NCBI RefSeq assembly: GCF_001663815.1
Contig: NZ_CP016027.1
Span: forward strand, 1,612,001-1,676,000
Direction: 5' to 3'
DNA length: 64,000 nt
From: Halothiobacillus diazotrophicus
GTDB lineage: Bacteria; Pseudomonadota; Gammaproteobacteria; Halothiobacillales; Halothiobacillaceae
Shown: positions 11,134 through 21,361 of the stretch, in pieces
How positions within the stretch are numbered: the stretch's first letter is position 1
How the letters are laid out: every line of letters begins with the position of its first letter
The notes under the pieces: model-generated
Told to the model about the DNA's origin: nothing
Seen by the model: only the letters and a program-made list of their open reading frames with translations
Databases searched by the model: none
Position numbers and translations under genes: made by a program

Positions 11134-12051
11134 ATGGGTTCATTTGCCATCGTCATTCTCGTTCTCGCGGTCGTCCTGATTTTCGCGGGCGTCAAACAGG
11201 TTCCCCAAGGCCGCATGTACACCGTGGAGCGCTTCGGCCGCTACACCCGAACCCTCGAGCCTGGCTTGAACCTGATCGTTCCGATCATCGACCGGGTCGG
11301 CCACCGCATCAATGTCATGGAACAGGTGCTCGACGTCGCCTCGCAGGAAATCATCACCCGCGACAATGCCATGATCAAGGTGGACGGCGTCGTGTTTTTC
11401 CAGGTACTCGACCCGGCACGTGCCGCCTATGAAGTGCATCAGCTTGACTATGCCATCCTCAACCTCGTGATTACCAACATCCGCAGCGTGATGGGCTCCA
11501 TGGATCTCGACGAGATCCTCTCGCGACGGGATGACATCAACGCCAAGTTGCTCGTCGTCGTTGACGAGGCCACCTCGCCCTGGGGCACCAAGATCACCCG
11601 CATCGAAATCAAGGACATCAACCCGCCGCAGGATCTGGTCAACGCCATGGCCCGACAAATGAAGGCTGAACGGGAAAAACGTGCGGCGATTCTCGAAGCG
11701 GAAGGTATGCGGCAGTCGGCCATTCTGAAAGCCGAAGGTGAGAAGCAGTCCCAGATCCTCAAGGCCGAAGGGGAGCGGGAAGCTGCCTTCCGCGAGGCGG
11801 AGGCCCGCGAACGCCTGGCCGAGGCCGAAGCCTATGCGACCAAATCCGTCAGCGAGGCGATCGCCACCGGCAACGTGCAGGCCATCAACTATTTCGTCGC
11901 CCAGAAATACATCGAGGCATTCGCCCAGATCGCCACGGCGGAAAACCAGCGCGTCATCATGCTACCCATGGAGACCAGCCATATCCTTGGCTCACTCGGC
12001 GGGATTGCCGAACTGGCCAAGGAAGCGTTCAAGCCCGGCAGCAAGATCTAA
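11134..12051 (+). CDS. qmcA: SPFH/stomatin-like membrane protein (QmcA/YbbK family)
   Basis: A slipin-type SPFH protein of 305 residues. One N-terminal membrane helix (about residues 4-20) is followed by VPQGRMYTVERFGRYTRTLEPGLNLIVPIID. The SPFH core includes VLDVASQEIITRDNAMIKVDGVVFFQV. A long Ala/Glu-rich coiled coil (about 175-235) and a conserved C-terminal MLPMETSHILGSLGGIAEL segment complete it. These proteins form cage-like oligomers at the inner membrane and affect membrane domains and proteolysis. The next gene encodes the usual NfeD partner 70 bases downstream. AGGAG precedes the ATG. Confidence 0.93.
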   Translation: MGSFAIVILVLAVVLIFAGVKQVPQGRMYTVERFGRYTRTLEPGLNLIVPIIDRVGHRINVMEQVLDVASQEIITRDNAMIKVDGVVFFQVLDPARAAYEVHQLDYAILNLVITNIRSVMGSMDLDEILSRRDDINAKLLVVVDEATSPWGTKITRIEIKDINPPQDLVNAMARQMKAEREKRAAILEAEGMRQSAILKAEGEKQSQILKAEGEREAAFREAEARERLAEAEAYATKSVSEAIATGNVQAINYFVAQKYIEAFAQIATAENQRVIMLPMETSHILGSLGGIAELAKEAFKPGSKI

Positions 12052-12121
12052 GTACCTGGGTTTCGCCACGCCGCATCGTGCCCAGCACCGATAAACGACG
12101 CGGCCCAAATCTGCAGGGACA

Positions 12122-12598
12122 ATGGAAAACATCATGGTTCAATTCGATTTCTGGGGCTGGCTTATTCTTGCCGTCGCGCTGATCGCGATCGAAGTGCTGG
12201 CACCCTCCAGCTTCTTCCTGTGGATGGGCATCGCCGCCGCCCTCGTCGGCGGCATCCTGTTCCTGATCCCTGGACTGGACTGGCCTTACCAGATTGCGCT
12301 TTTCGCCCTCCTGTCCGTCGTCACCGTCTTCATCGGTCGACGGGTTTTCCGCCCGCAGCGACAGGAGACGGATCACCCGACCCTGAACCAGCGCGGCGCC
12401 CAGTACATCGGCCGGCACTTCACACTGGAAGAACCGATCGTCAACGGCGTCGGCTGGCTCCGGGTCGGCGATTCCCGCTGGCGCGCGCTGGGGACGGACA
12501 TGCCCGCCGGAACCGTGGTCCAGGTGGTATCCGTGGATAGCACCAATCTCGTGGTCGAAGCCGCTCAGGCCGCGACAGCCCGGGGCAAAACGGTCTAG
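12122..12598 (+). CDS. NfeD-family membrane protein (YbbJ-like)
   Basis: A 158-residue short-type NfeD protein. The N-terminal half holds two or three membrane helices (FWGWLILAVALIAIEVLA, FFLWMGIAAALVGGILFLI, YQIALFALLSVVTVFIG). The C-terminal half is an OB-fold (GRHFTLEEPIVNGVGWLRVGDSRWRALGTDMPAGTVVQVVSV). NfeD proteins pair with stomatin-like proteins, and the gene lies directly behind qmcA, which supports that pairing. GGGAC precedes the ATG at 12122; a second ATG four codons on is also possible. Confidence 0.92.
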   Translation: MENIMVQFDFWGWLILAVALIAIEVLAPSSFFLWMGIAAALVGGILFLIPGLDWPYQIALFALLSVVTVFIGRRVFRPQRQETDHPTLNQRGAQYIGRHFTLEEPIVNGVGWLRVGDSRWRALGTDMPAGTVVQVVSVDSTNLVVEAAQAATARGKTV

Positions 12599-12675
12599 AA
12601 TTCCGCCAAGACGACCATCAGGTGCGTGGCCGAGACGGCTTCACGCGCCATGAACCCTGTTTTGCCGAGATGTTC

Positions 12676-14022
12676 ATGACCACCAACCAAGACTGGATCG
12701 ACCGCGATCTATCCGTGCTCTGGCACCCCTGCACCCAGATGAAGGATCACGAAACCCTGCCGCCCATCCCGGTCGCGCGCGGGTCGGGTTCGTGGCTCTA
12801 CGATTTCGAGGGGAAACGCTATCTGGATGCAATCGGCTCCTGGTGGCTGAACCTGTTCGGCCATGCCAACCCGTTCATCAACGAGCGGATCAAGAACCAG
12901 CTCGACCAACTCGAACACGTGATCCTGGCCGGATTCAGCCACCAGCCGGTCATCGAACTCTCGGAGCGTCTGGTCGCCCTGACGCCGCCCGGACTCGATC
13001 GGGTGTTTTTCGCGGACAACGGCTCCTCGGGCATCGAAGTCGCCCTGAAAATGAGCTTCCATTACTGGCGCAATGCGAACAGACCGGAAAAGAACCGCTT
13101 CATCGCCCTGGAAAACAGCTACCACGGCGAAACCCTCGGCGCGCTCGGCGTCGGCAATATCAGCGTCTTCACGGAAACCTACGCGCCCCTCATTCGCCCC
13201 GCGACCATCGCCCCGTCGCCGGATTGTCAGAAAGCCGGCCCCGGGGAAACCTGTGCCGACGTAACTGCCCGAGCGCTCTCGGCCATGCGCGCCATCCTGG
13301 AACGCGAAGCCGACCAGACCTGCGCCGTCATCGTCGAACCCCTGGTGCAGTGCGCCGCAGGGATGCGCATGCACGAACCCGCCTATCTCAGTGGCCTGCG
13401 CGCCCTCTGCGACGAATTCGACGTCCACCTGATCGCCGACGAGATCGCCGTCGGCTTCGGCAGGACGGGCACGATGTTCGCCTGCGAACAGGCCGGCATC
13501 ACGCCGGACATCCTCTGCCTGTCCAAGGGCATCACGGCGGGCTATCTCCCCCTGGCCGCCATGCTCACCACCGAATCGATCTATCAGGCCTTTTATGCTG
13601 ACCGGGCATCGCGACGCGCCTTCCTGCATTCGCACAGCTATACCGGCAACCCGCTGGCCTGCGCTGCGGCGCTGGCCACGCTGGATCTGTTCGAACGCGA
13701 CCGGGTCATCGAACGGAACCGGCAACGCGGTGCGATGATCGACGCGTTGAGCACACCGCTGGCCGCGCACCCGAACGTCGCCAACCTCCGGCGGACCGGG
13801 ATGATAATCGCCATGGACCTGGTCGACGATCAGGGACAGGCCTTTGCCCGCACCGAGCGACGCGGCCTGTTGGCCTACCGGCATGCCCTTGAACACGAGG
13901 TGCTGCTGCGTCCGCTCGGCGATACGCTCTACTGGATACCGCCCTATACCCTCAGCGACGAGGAATGGCGGATGCTGGCAGACGTCACGCTGGGCGCGGT
14001 CGAGGCGGCAGCTCGAGGATGA
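12676..14022 (+). CDS. bioA: Adenosylmethionine-8-amino-7-oxononanoate aminotransferase
   Basis: PLP enzyme of biotin synthesis that converts KAPA to DAPA using SAM as amino donor. It is about 448 residues. It starts DLSVLWHPCTQMKDHE, a BioA hallmark. It has SYHGETLGALGVG, HLIADEIAVGFGRTGTMFACE with the PLP aspartate, and the Schiff-base lysine in ILCLSKGITAGYLPLAA, followed by FLHSHSYTGNPLACAAALATL. I prefer the ATG at 12676 (GAG six bases before) over the ATG at 12670 and a distant GTG. Other bio genes are not in the window; rsmE follows closely. Confidence 0.95.
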   Translation: MTTNQDWIDRDLSVLWHPCTQMKDHETLPPIPVARGSGSWLYDFEGKRYLDAIGSWWLNLFGHANPFINERIKNQLDQLEHVILAGFSHQPVIELSERLVALTPPGLDRVFFADNGSSGIEVALKMSFHYWRNANRPEKNRFIALENSYHGETLGALGVGNISVFTETYAPLIRPATIAPSPDCQKAGPGETCADVTARALSAMRAILEREADQTCAVIVEPLVQCAAGMRMHEPAYLSGLRALCDEFDVHLIADEIAVGFGRTGTMFACEQAGITPDILCLSKGITAGYLPLAAMLTTESIYQAFYADRASRRAFLHSHSYTGNPLACAAALATLDLFERDRVIERNRQRGAMIDALSTPLAAHPNVANLRRTGMIIAMDLVDDQGQAFARTERRGLLAYRHALEHEVLLRPLGDTLYWIPPYTLSDEEWRMLADVTLGAVEAAARG

Positions 14023-14083
14023 ATCCGGCAAACGTCCCGACGCGCGGTCCTTCCGTCGCCTTCAACACCCGCGAAGCAGACCG

Positions 14084-14842
14084 ATGAGAACGCCCCGAAT
14101 CCACCTGGACACCCTCCTCAGCCCCGGCGCGGAAATCGCCCTGCCACCAGACCGGCTCAACTATCTGAAAAACGTACTCCGCCTGCGTGATGGTCAGGCC
14201 GTAATCGTTTTCGACGGTCGGGATAACCAGGCGACGGCCCGACTACAGCTCGGCCGTCGCGAGGGCGTGCTGCTCCTGGACGAGGTGGTCCGGCACAGCG
14301 TCGAATCCCCGCTGCAGACCCATCTGCTGCAGGCCATGGCCAAGGGCGAGAAGATGGACTGGATCATCCAGAAGGCCGTCGAGCTGGGTGTGCACCGGAT
14401 CACGCCCGTGATGACGGAGCGCAGCGTGGTCGAACTCAAGTCAGAACGCGCCGACCGGCGCCATGGCCGGTTCGTCGACATCGCCATCAGTGCCTGCGAA
14501 CAGTCGGGGCGCAACACCCTGCCGCAGATCGATCCGATCACCTCGCTCGAAACGGCACTGAACGACGTGACGGCAAGCTGCCGCTGGATACTGCATCCGG
14601 TCGTCGAGGATGCCTCACACGCGAAGCCCACTCAACCGCCCGCCAGCGCGGCCGTCCTGATCGGCCCGGAAGGCGGTTTCACGGACGACGAGATCCGGCA
14701 GGCGCTGCAACGCTCGTTCGAGGCCGTACAACTCGGCCCCCGGATCCTGCGCACCGAGACGGCCGGACTCGCCGCACTCACAGCCCTGCAATTGCGCTGG
14801 GGAGACTATTCCCTGCCTCACACAGACGAACCGCACACCTGA
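14084..14842 (+). CDS. rsmE: 16S rRNA (uracil-1498-N3)-methyltransferase
   Basis: SPOUT-class enzyme that methylates N3 of U1498 in 16S rRNA using SAM. The 252-residue protein has the N-terminal PUA-like part (RIHLDTLLSPGAEIALPPDRLNYL and VLRLRDGQAVIVFDG). It continues with QAMAKGEKMDWIIQKAVELGVHRITPVMTERSVV and the knot region VLIGPEGGFTDDEIRQA, GPRILRTETAGLAALTALQ. The ATG at 14084 is the family-consistent start; upstream in-frame codons overlap bioA and are unlike the family. Confidence 0.95.
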   Translation: MRTPRIHLDTLLSPGAEIALPPDRLNYLKNVLRLRDGQAVIVFDGRDNQATARLQLGRREGVLLLDEVVRHSVESPLQTHLLQAMAKGEKMDWIIQKAVELGVHRITPVMTERSVVELKSERADRRHGRFVDIAISACEQSGRNTLPQIDPITSLETALNDVTASCRWILHPVVEDASHAKPTQPPASAAVLIGPEGGFTDDEIRQALQRSFEAVQLGPRILRTETAGLAALTALQLRWGDYSLPHTDEPHT

Positions 14843-14942
14843 GCAATCGCCTGGCCATTTGCCCGTCCGAGTTTCGGGCAGGTTCTATACTTAATGGCTG
14901 CACTAAGCCAAAATAGCGGTTTATTTTCATTTTCGTATTGCC

Positions 14943-16118
14943 ATGAACTTACATGAATATCAGGCCAAAGCGCTTTTGGCTCGGTTCTCCGTTCCCGTTT
15001 CGCCCGGCCTGGTCGTCGCCCAAAGCATCGAAGCCGCCCCGGAACGTCTGCCCGCCAGCCAGGACGGGCGCTGGGTCGTCAAGGCCCAGATCCATAGCGG
15101 CGCGCGCGGCAAGGCTGGCGGCATCGCCCTGGCCGACACCCCGGAAGGTGTGCAGGCCGAAGCGGCCAAGCTGCTTGGCCGGACCCTGGTCACCGCCCAG
15201 ACGGGCGGCGCTGGCCTCCCCGTGCATCAGGTCCTGATCGAGCCGGCCGTCGCGATCGCCCGTGAACTGTATCTCGCCATGACCATCGACCGTCAGAGCC
15301 AGCGGGTGGTGGTCATCGCCTCCGCTCAGGGCGGGATGGACATCGAGGAAGTATCCGAAAAGGATCCGAACGCCATCCTGCGGCTTCAGATCAACCCGAC
15401 AGTGGGGTTGATGGCCTATCAGGCGCGCCAGCTGGCCTTCGCGCTTGGACTGACCAATTCGGCGTTCAAGCAGTTCCCGGCATTGCTGCGCGGTCTCTAC
15501 GATGCCTTCATCGCCGAGGATGCCGACCTCATCGAGATCAACCCGCTGGCCGTGACTCAGGAGCACCAGCTGCTGGCCGTGGACGCCAAGGTCACCATCG
15601 ACAGCAACGCCGCCTACCGGCAGAAAGCCCTGTTCGACCAGCGCGACCTGACCCAGGAAGACCCGACCGAGGTGGCGGCCCGTTCGAGCGGCCTGAACTA
15701 CATTTCCCTCACCGGCGAGATCGCCTGCATGGTGAACGGTGCGGGACTCGCCATGGCGACGATGGATCTGATCCAGTCTGCCGGCGGCCAACCGGCCAAC
15801 TTTCTGGACGTCGGCGGCGGCACCTCGACCGAAAAGGTCGCTGCGGCCTTCAAGCTGATTCTCGCCAACCCCCGGGTTCGCGCCATCCTGGTGAACATTT
15901 TCGGCGGCATCGTGCGTTGCGATCTGATCGCCACGGGCATCATCACCGCCGCGAAGGAAGTCGGCCTGACGATCCCCACCGTCGTCCGCCTCGAAGGAAC
16001 CAATGCCGCCGAAGGGCGTCAGATGCTCGCCGAATCGGGCCTGAGCCTGATTGCCGAAAACGATCTCGCCTCGGCCGCCGCCCGCGTGGTCGCCCTGTCG
16101 AACGGAGCCGCATCATGA
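14943..16118 (+). CDS. sucC: Succinyl-CoA synthetase (ADP-forming) beta subunit
   Basis: TCA-cycle enzyme subunit that, with SucD, interconverts succinyl-CoA and succinate coupled to ADP/ATP. It is 391 residues. The ATP-grasp fold begins [22 protein letters not shown], followed by [18 protein letters not shown], the metal-site EINPLAVTQ, and the C-terminal [20 protein letters not shown] and [19 protein letters not shown]. Its stop overlaps the sucD start (ATGA), which means translational coupling. Autotrophs with an incomplete cycle still keep sucCD for biosynthesis; whether the cycle is complete here cannot be told. Confidence 0.97.
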   Translation: MNLHEYQAKALLARFSVPVSPGLVVAQSIEAAPERLPASQDGRWVVKAQIHSGARGKAGGIALADTPEGVQAEAAKLLGRTLVTAQTGGAGLPVHQVLIEPAVAIARELYLAMTIDRQSQRVVVIASAQGGMDIEEVSEKDPNAILRLQINPTVGLMAYQARQLAFALGLTNSAFKQFPALLRGLYDAFIAEDADLIEINPLAVTQEHQLLAVDAKVTIDSNAAYRQKALFDQRDLTQEDPTEVAARSSGLNYISLTGEIACMVNGAGLAMATMDLIQSAGGQPANFLDVGGGTSTEKVAAAFKLILANPRVRAILVNIFGGIVRCDLIATGIITAAKEVGLTIPTVVRLEGTNAAEGRQMLAESGLSLIAENDLASAAARVVALSNGAAS

Positions 16119-17002
16119 GTATTCTCATCAACAGCCAGACCCGCGTGATCTGCCAGGGATTCACCGGCAAGCAGGGCACCTTCCACTCCGAGCAGGCCAT
16201 CGCCTATGGCACGAAGATGGTCGGCGGCGTCACCCCCAACAAGGGCGGCCAGCAGCATCTCGATCTGCCCGTCTTCGACACGGTGCACGATGCCGTCCGC
16301 GATACCGGCGCCAATGCCAGCATGATCTACGTGCCGGCGCCCTTCGCTGCCGACGCCATCCTGGAAGCGGCCGATGCAGGCATCGAAGTCATCGCCTGCA
16401 TCACCGAAGGCATCCCGGTCCTCGACATGCTGAACGTCAAGGCCGTGCTGGCCAGCGACTACCCCGACGTCCAGCTGATCGGCCCGAACTGCCCCGGACT
16501 CATCACGCCGGGCGAATGCAAGATCGGCATCATGCCGGGATCGATCCACCTGCCCGGCCGCATCGGCATCGTGTCGCGTTCCGGCACGCTGACCTATGAA
16601 GCCGTGGCACAGACGACCGCGGTCGGCCTGGGTCAGAGCACCTGTGTCGGTATCGGCGGCGATCCGATTCATGGCATGGACTTCATCGACTGCCTGAGTC
16701 TCTTTGCCGACGACCCGCAGACGGAAGCCGTGATCATGGTCGGCGAAATCGGCGGCAGCGCCGAGGAAGAGGCCGCGCATTTCATTGCCGAGCAGTTCAA
16801 CAAACCCGTGGTCGCCTACATCGCCGGTGCAACCGCACCGACGGGCAAACGCATGGGCCATGCCGGTGCCGTGATCGCCGGCGGCCGCGGCAGCGCCGAG
16901 GACAAATTCCGCGCCCTGGAACAGGCGGGCGTTCGGATCGTTCGCGACCCCACGCAGATGGGCAGGGCAATGGCCGAACTCCTGGGACATCCGGCCCCAT
17001 GA
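16115..17002 (+). CDS. sucD: Succinyl-CoA synthetase alpha subunit
   Basis: CoA-binding and phosphohistidine subunit, 295 residues. It begins [28 protein letters not shown] with the CoA-binding Rossmann fold, then [41 protein letters not shown], and the active histidine segment [13 protein letters not shown] near [14 protein letters not shown]. It overlaps sucC by four bases upstream and nadE by four bases downstream, forming a tightly coupled sucC-sucD-nadE unit. Confidence 0.97.
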   Translation: MSILINSQTRVICQGFTGKQGTFHSEQAIAYGTKMVGGVTPNKGGQQHLDLPVFDTVHDAVRDTGANASMIYVPAPFAADAILEAADAGIEVIACITEGIPVLDMLNVKAVLASDYPDVQLIGPNCPGLITPGECKIGIMPGSIHLPGRIGIVSRSGTLTYEAVAQTTAVGLGQSTCVGIGGDPIHGMDFIDCLSLFADDPQTEAVIMVGEIGGSAEEEAAHFIAEQFNKPVVAYIAGATAPTGKRMGHAGAVIAGGRGSAEDKFRALEQAGVRIVRDPTQMGRAMAELLGHPAP

Positions 17003-18669
17003 GCGGACTGCCGTCCGACGCCAGCGCATTGCGCATTGCGCTGGCACAGATCACCACGCGCGTCGGCGACTGCGTCGCCAATGCCGACCGGGTGATCGAG
17101 ATGATGGCCCGTGCCCGCCGGGAGCTGGGCGCTCGCGTCGTCGTATTCCCCGAACTCACCCTGACCGGCTACCCGCCGGAAGATCTATTGCTGCGGGAAG
17201 ATTTCCTCGCGCAATGCGAAACCCAACTGGCGCGCATCGCCGAAGCCGCCGGCGACATGGCCGTCGTCATCGGTGCACCGCTGCGCGTACCCGACGATGC
17301 GCCGCCGGGGCTGGCCATCACCAATGCGGCGGTGGTCATCGAACAGGGGCGCATCGTCGCCCGGTACGACAAGCGCGCACTGCCGAACTACGGCGTGTTC
17401 GACGAGAAGCGCTACTTCCGCAAGGGACGCAGTGCCTGCGTGGTGCCCATCGACGGCGTACCGCTCGGCATCACCATCTGCGAAGACATCTGGGAGCAGC
17501 GCGCCGTGCGGGAAGCTGCCGAGGCCGGCGCCCGGGTCATCCTCACCCTGAACGCCTCGCCCTATCATCGCCACAAGACCATCGATCGCGAGCGGGTAGT
17601 GGCCGAACGCATCGACGACACCGGGTGCCCGGTCGTGTACGTCAATCTGGTCGGCGGCCAGGACGAACTGGTCTTCGATGGCCGCTCGTTCGTCGCGACG
17701 GCGGACAAGACCATCGTCAGCAAACTGCCGGCCTTCGCCGAAGGCCTTGGCTGGGTCGACGTCGCCGCTTCCGGCGCCATCGTGGCGCACGGCGCCTCGC
17801 ACACCTGGCCCGAAGGCGAGCAGGAAGTCTACTCGGCACTGACCACGGGCATTCGCGACTATGTCCGCCAAAACGGTTTTCATGGCGTGGTGCTGGGTCT
17901 GTCCGGCGGGATCGATTCGGCACTGGTGCTGACCCTGGCCGTCGATGCGCTGGGCGCGGACAACGTGCTCGCTGTCCGGATGCCGTCGCGCTATACCTCC
18001 CAGATGAGTCTCGACGATGCGGCCGAGCAGTGCCAGAACCTCGGCGTTCGCTGCGAAACCCTGCCGATCGAGTCCGTCTTCGAGTCGCTCCAGTCGAGCC
18101 TGTCCGGGCTGTTCGCCGGCCTCGAAGAGGACGCGACCGAGGAAAATCTGCAGGCACGCACCCGGGGCGTGCTGCTGATGGCCCTGTCGAACAAATTCGG
18201 CCGCATGCTGCTGACCACGGGCAACAAGTCCGAACTCGCCGTCGGCTACGCCACCCTGTATGGCGACATGGCCGGCGGCTTCGCGCCGATCAAGGACGTG
18301 CCGAAGACCCTCGTCTATGCGCTGGCACGCTGGCGCAACCAGTCTCTGGTCGCCGGACGTTTGCCCATTCCCTTGCGCGTAATCGAACGGGAACCCTCCG
18401 CCGAACTGCGCGCGAATCAGAAGGATTCCGACTCCCTGCCACCCTACGACCTGCTGGACCGGATCATCCGGGCCTTCGTCGAGGAGGACCAGTCCGTCGA
18501 CGACATGGTGACCGCAGGGATGGATCAGGCCATTGTCCGTCGCGTCGTCCGGCTGATCCTGCTGAACGAATACAAGCGCCGCCAGGCACCGCCGGGCATC
18601 CGGATCAGTCGTCGCGCCTTCGGTCGCGACCGGCGCTACCCGATCACCTCCGGATTCCGTCCGGAATGA
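16999..18669 (+). CDS. nadE: Glutamine-dependent NAD+ synthetase
   Basis: Last step of NAD synthesis: amidates nicotinic acid adenine dinucleotide using ammonia released from glutamine. The 556-residue protein fuses two domains. An N-terminal nitrilase-type glutaminase has the triad E52 ([15 protein letters not shown]), K125 ([12 protein letters not shown]) and C161 ([10 protein letters not shown]). The C-terminal synthetase has the PP-loop [39 protein letters not shown] and the C-terminal [11 protein letters not shown]. It overlaps sucD by four bases (ATGA). Confidence 0.97.
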   Translation: MSGLPSDASALRIALAQITTRVGDCVANADRVIEMMARARRELGARVVVFPELTLTGYPPEDLLLREDFLAQCETQLARIAEAAGDMAVVIGAPLRVPDDAPPGLAITNAAVVIEQGRIVARYDKRALPNYGVFDEKRYFRKGRSACVVPIDGVPLGITICEDIWEQRAVREAAEAGARVILTLNASPYHRHKTIDRERVVAERIDDTGCPVVYVNLVGGQDELVFDGRSFVATADKTIVSKLPAFAEGLGWVDVAASGAIVAHGASHTWPEGEQEVYSALTTGIRDYVRQNGFHGVVLGLSGGIDSALVLTLAVDALGADNVLAVRMPSRYTSQMSLDDAAEQCQNLGVRCETLPIESVFESLQSSLSGLFAGLEEDATEENLQARTRGVLLMALSNKFGRMLLTTGNKSELAVGYATLYGDMAGGFAPIKDVPKTLVYALARWRNQSLVAGRLPIPLRVIEREPSAELRANQKDSDSLPPYDLLDRIIRAFVEEDQSVDDMVTAGMDQAIVRRVVRLILLNEYKRRQAPPGIRISRRAFGRDRRYPITSGFRPE

Positions 18670-18853
18670 CATCTGCCGCAGGCCAATGACTTGCCTGCAC
18701 GCACACCGAGCCCAACGGTCTAAAGTTAATGTGTACGCTGCCGATACATATGGATCGACACAGCATCAGTCCTGATACACGCACACCCTTATTGCACCAC
18801 AGGAAGCCTGCGAACACACCATGCGACCCTAAGTAGAAACTGCACGATCAAGC

Positions 18854-21361
18854 ATGCACAAAAAGAAAAATAGAGCTGCACATGCCGCATGGCGCCGCAC
18901 GGGCGCATTCATTCTTCTGACTGCCGTCATCGCCGCCGCCCCGGCACAGGCTAATGACGAGTCCCCCGCACTGACGCAAGCCAGAACTCAAGCTGTCCAG
19001 GATGCCCGGAACGGCCACCTCGTGCGCGGGATCGCGACGCTGGAATCGCTCCATCGGACCCATCCCGACGATGCATTCGTGACTGCGGACCTGATCGTCC
19101 TGATGCGCCTTGCCGGGCAAAACGCCCAGCTTGCCAAGCTCACCGAACATACGGACCCCCGTACCATCCCAAACTATGCCGTTATCGACTGGGCACGCGC
19201 CCTTCGCGACAGCAAGGAATTCACTCGGGCACGCGGCATTCTCGCCCCCCGTTTGTCCGATCTGGGTCCCAAGGGGGACATACTGTATGCCATGATCACC
19301 GTTGAATCCGGCCCGAAACACCCGGCCGTTATCGCCTTACCCAAGACGAGTACGCCGGGGTTAAGTCCGACCGATCTGGCGGACATGGCCTATGTACAAC
19401 GCAAGGCAGGCGATCCCATTGAGGCATTGAAACTGGCCTATCTGGCCCTGAGTCGTGCCAACCAAAACCCGCATGCCTTCCGGGAACTGGTTTTTGCGCT
19501 ATCGGACAGTGGCGCGGCGAATCTGGCCTGGGAAAAGGCGCAGGAGCGTCCGTCGCTCTTCAACAATGACGCACTGAACCGACTGCGTGCCGACGTCGCG
19601 ACCGTGGAAATCCGAAATGCCGTCCATGAACGGCGACGTCTTGACGATGACTTCGACTATGCCCAGCGGGATATCCCCCTCAAGCGCGCGCTGAGCACCC
19701 TCAAGAAGAACCAGCAGCGCTTCGCAGAGGACAAACCGCAAGCGCTGCGCACCCAGTACGATCGGGTCTATGTCCTGCGCACACTGGAAATGATGCAGGC
19801 CGCCATCGACACATACGAATCATTGCCCCAAAAACCCGCGACGGCCACCAAAGCGAAGCGGATCGCCATCCCCAGCTACGTTCGGCGAGCGGCGGCCGAT
19901 GCTTATCTATATCGACATCACCCGCGAGAAGCCGCTGCGCTCTACCGGGAACTGATCGCGGAAAACCCCAAGGCCGATGTCAACCTATTCATCGCGCTGT
20001 ACTACGCCTATCTGGATAGCGAGCAATACGATCGGGCCGAGAAGATTCTGGCCACCATTCATCGAGTGACGCCGACCTGGCGTACCCGTCAGAAAACCCC
20101 GGGCCGCGTTGAAAACTGGGAGCGTCTCGATGTGGATCAACTCTGGGCGATGGATGCCGCCTACCGGAATCACGAGGACATTGCCTATGCGCGGATCAAC
20201 ATCCTGGTGGATCACGCCCCCCGCAACTCGGGGCTGTTGAACGCCAAAGCGACCATCGAACGCTGGCGCGGCTGGCCGGAGCAATCCCTGAAAACGACAA
20301 AACTGGCCCAGGCCTACGCCCCGAAAACCAAAGATACGCGGCTCAACCTAGCCGACAATGCCCGAGATCTCGAACATTTCAAAACCTGGGGCGAACAGAT
20401 CCGGGCCCTCAATCAAGACTTCCCGACGGACACCAGCATTCAGCGGAGCATGGCACAATGGCGCGACCGAAGCCGCCCCTCCATCAGCTCCGAATACACC
20501 ACGGGGCGCAGCAGAGGCAACAGCACCCTGGGCAATCCGGTGGTCGGCAACCGCGATCAGGAATGGCAAAGCCGACTCAACAGCCCTTGGCTGGCGAACG
20601 GCTGGCGCGCGTATATCGACCAACACTACCTGTGGTCCAGCTTCACCGATAGCAGCGAGCGATACAATCGCTACGGCGTCGGTGCGGAATGGCGTGGCAA
20701 CCGGAAACATGCCTGGGTCAGCATCAACAATGACCAACTCACCGGCCGACACGTCGGGGTTGAGGCCGGCTGGAGCCAGTGGCTGGACGACCACTGGCAA
20801 TACGGGATCAGTGGCAACACCTATTCCCTGAGCACCCCTTTGCGCGCCAAACAGGCCGGCCTCTCCGGAAAATCACTGAATGCGAAACTCAACTGGCGTC
20901 AGGACGAAACGCGCGAAGCCTATGCCGGGCTGAGCGTACTGTCCATCTCAGACGGCAACAAACGCACGGATCTCGCTGCCGGGTTCTCCCAGCGCCTGTT
21001 TGCCAGCCCGCACCATATCACCACCGGCGGCGTGGACGCCTTTGCGGAGCACAATAGCCGGCCGGGCGGCAGCTATTTCAACCCCGCCAACAGCGAAAGC
21101 CTGTCGGTTCGGTTGGCGCACAAATGGACCACCTGGCGAGACTACGATCGCTCATTCACACAATATGCAAAAATTTCAACCGGCTATGGATGGCAAGCCG
21201 GTTACGGCGGCGCCCCCATGACCGATATTTTTTACGAACACATCTGGAAACTGAACCGCACCTGGGATCTGCACTATGGTGTCGGCTGGGGAAGCAACGT
21301 CTATGATGGCGGGCGCGAACAGCGACTCTATGGTGTTCTCGGATTTGGAGGCGTGTTTTGA
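18854..21361 (+). CDS. pgaA: Poly-beta-1,6-GlcNAc outer-membrane export porin
   Basis: Exports partly deacetylated poly-N-acetylglucosamine across the outer membrane. It is 835 residues. A signal peptide (about 1-34, ending in AAPAQA) precedes a periplasmic superhelix of tetratricopeptide-like repeats (about 40-530), which in the family guides the polymer. A C-terminal beta-barrel (about 540-835) begins near SSEYTTGRSRGN and is rich in alternating aromatic strands such as WRAYIDQHYLWSS. It is the first gene of a gap-free pgaABCD operon and overlaps pgaB (TGATG). The ribosome site before the ATG is weak. Confidence 0.9.
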   Translation: MHKKKNRAAHAAWRRTGAFILLTAVIAAAPAQANDESPALTQARTQAVQDARNGHLVRGIATLESLHRTHPDDAFVTADLIVLMRLAGQNAQLAKLTEHTDPRTIPNYAVIDWARALRDSKEFTRARGILAPRLSDLGPKGDILYAMITVESGPKHPAVIALPKTSTPGLSPTDLADMAYVQRKAGDPIEALKLAYLALSRANQNPHAFRELVFALSDSGAANLAWEKAQERPSLFNNDALNRLRADVATVEIRNAVHERRRLDDDFDYAQRDIPLKRALSTLKKNQQRFAEDKPQALRTQYDRVYVLRTLEMMQAAIDTYESLPQKPATATKAKRIAIPSYVRRAAADAYLYRHHPREAAALYRELIAENPKADVNLFIALYYAYLDSEQYDRAEKILATIHRVTPTWRTRQKTPGRVENWERLDVDQLWAMDAAYRNHEDIAYARINILVDHAPRNSGLLNAKATIERWRGWPEQSLKTTKLAQAYAPKTKDTRLNLADNARDLEHFKTWGEQIRALNQDFPTDTSIQRSMAQWRDRSRPSISSEYTTGRSRGNSTLGNPVVGNRDQEWQSRLNSPWLANGWRAYIDQHYLWSSFTDSSERYNRYGVGAEWRGNRKHAWVSINNDQLTGRHVGVEAGWSQWLDDHWQYGISGNTYSLSTPLRAKQAGLSGKSLNAKLNWRQDETREAYAGLSVLSISDGNKRTDLAAGFSQRLFASPHHITTGGVDAFAEHNSRPGGSYFNPANSESLSVRLAHKWTTWRDYDRSFTQYAKISTGYGWQAGYGGAPMTDIFYEHIWKLNRTWDLHYGVGWGSNVYDGGREQRLYGVLGFGGVF

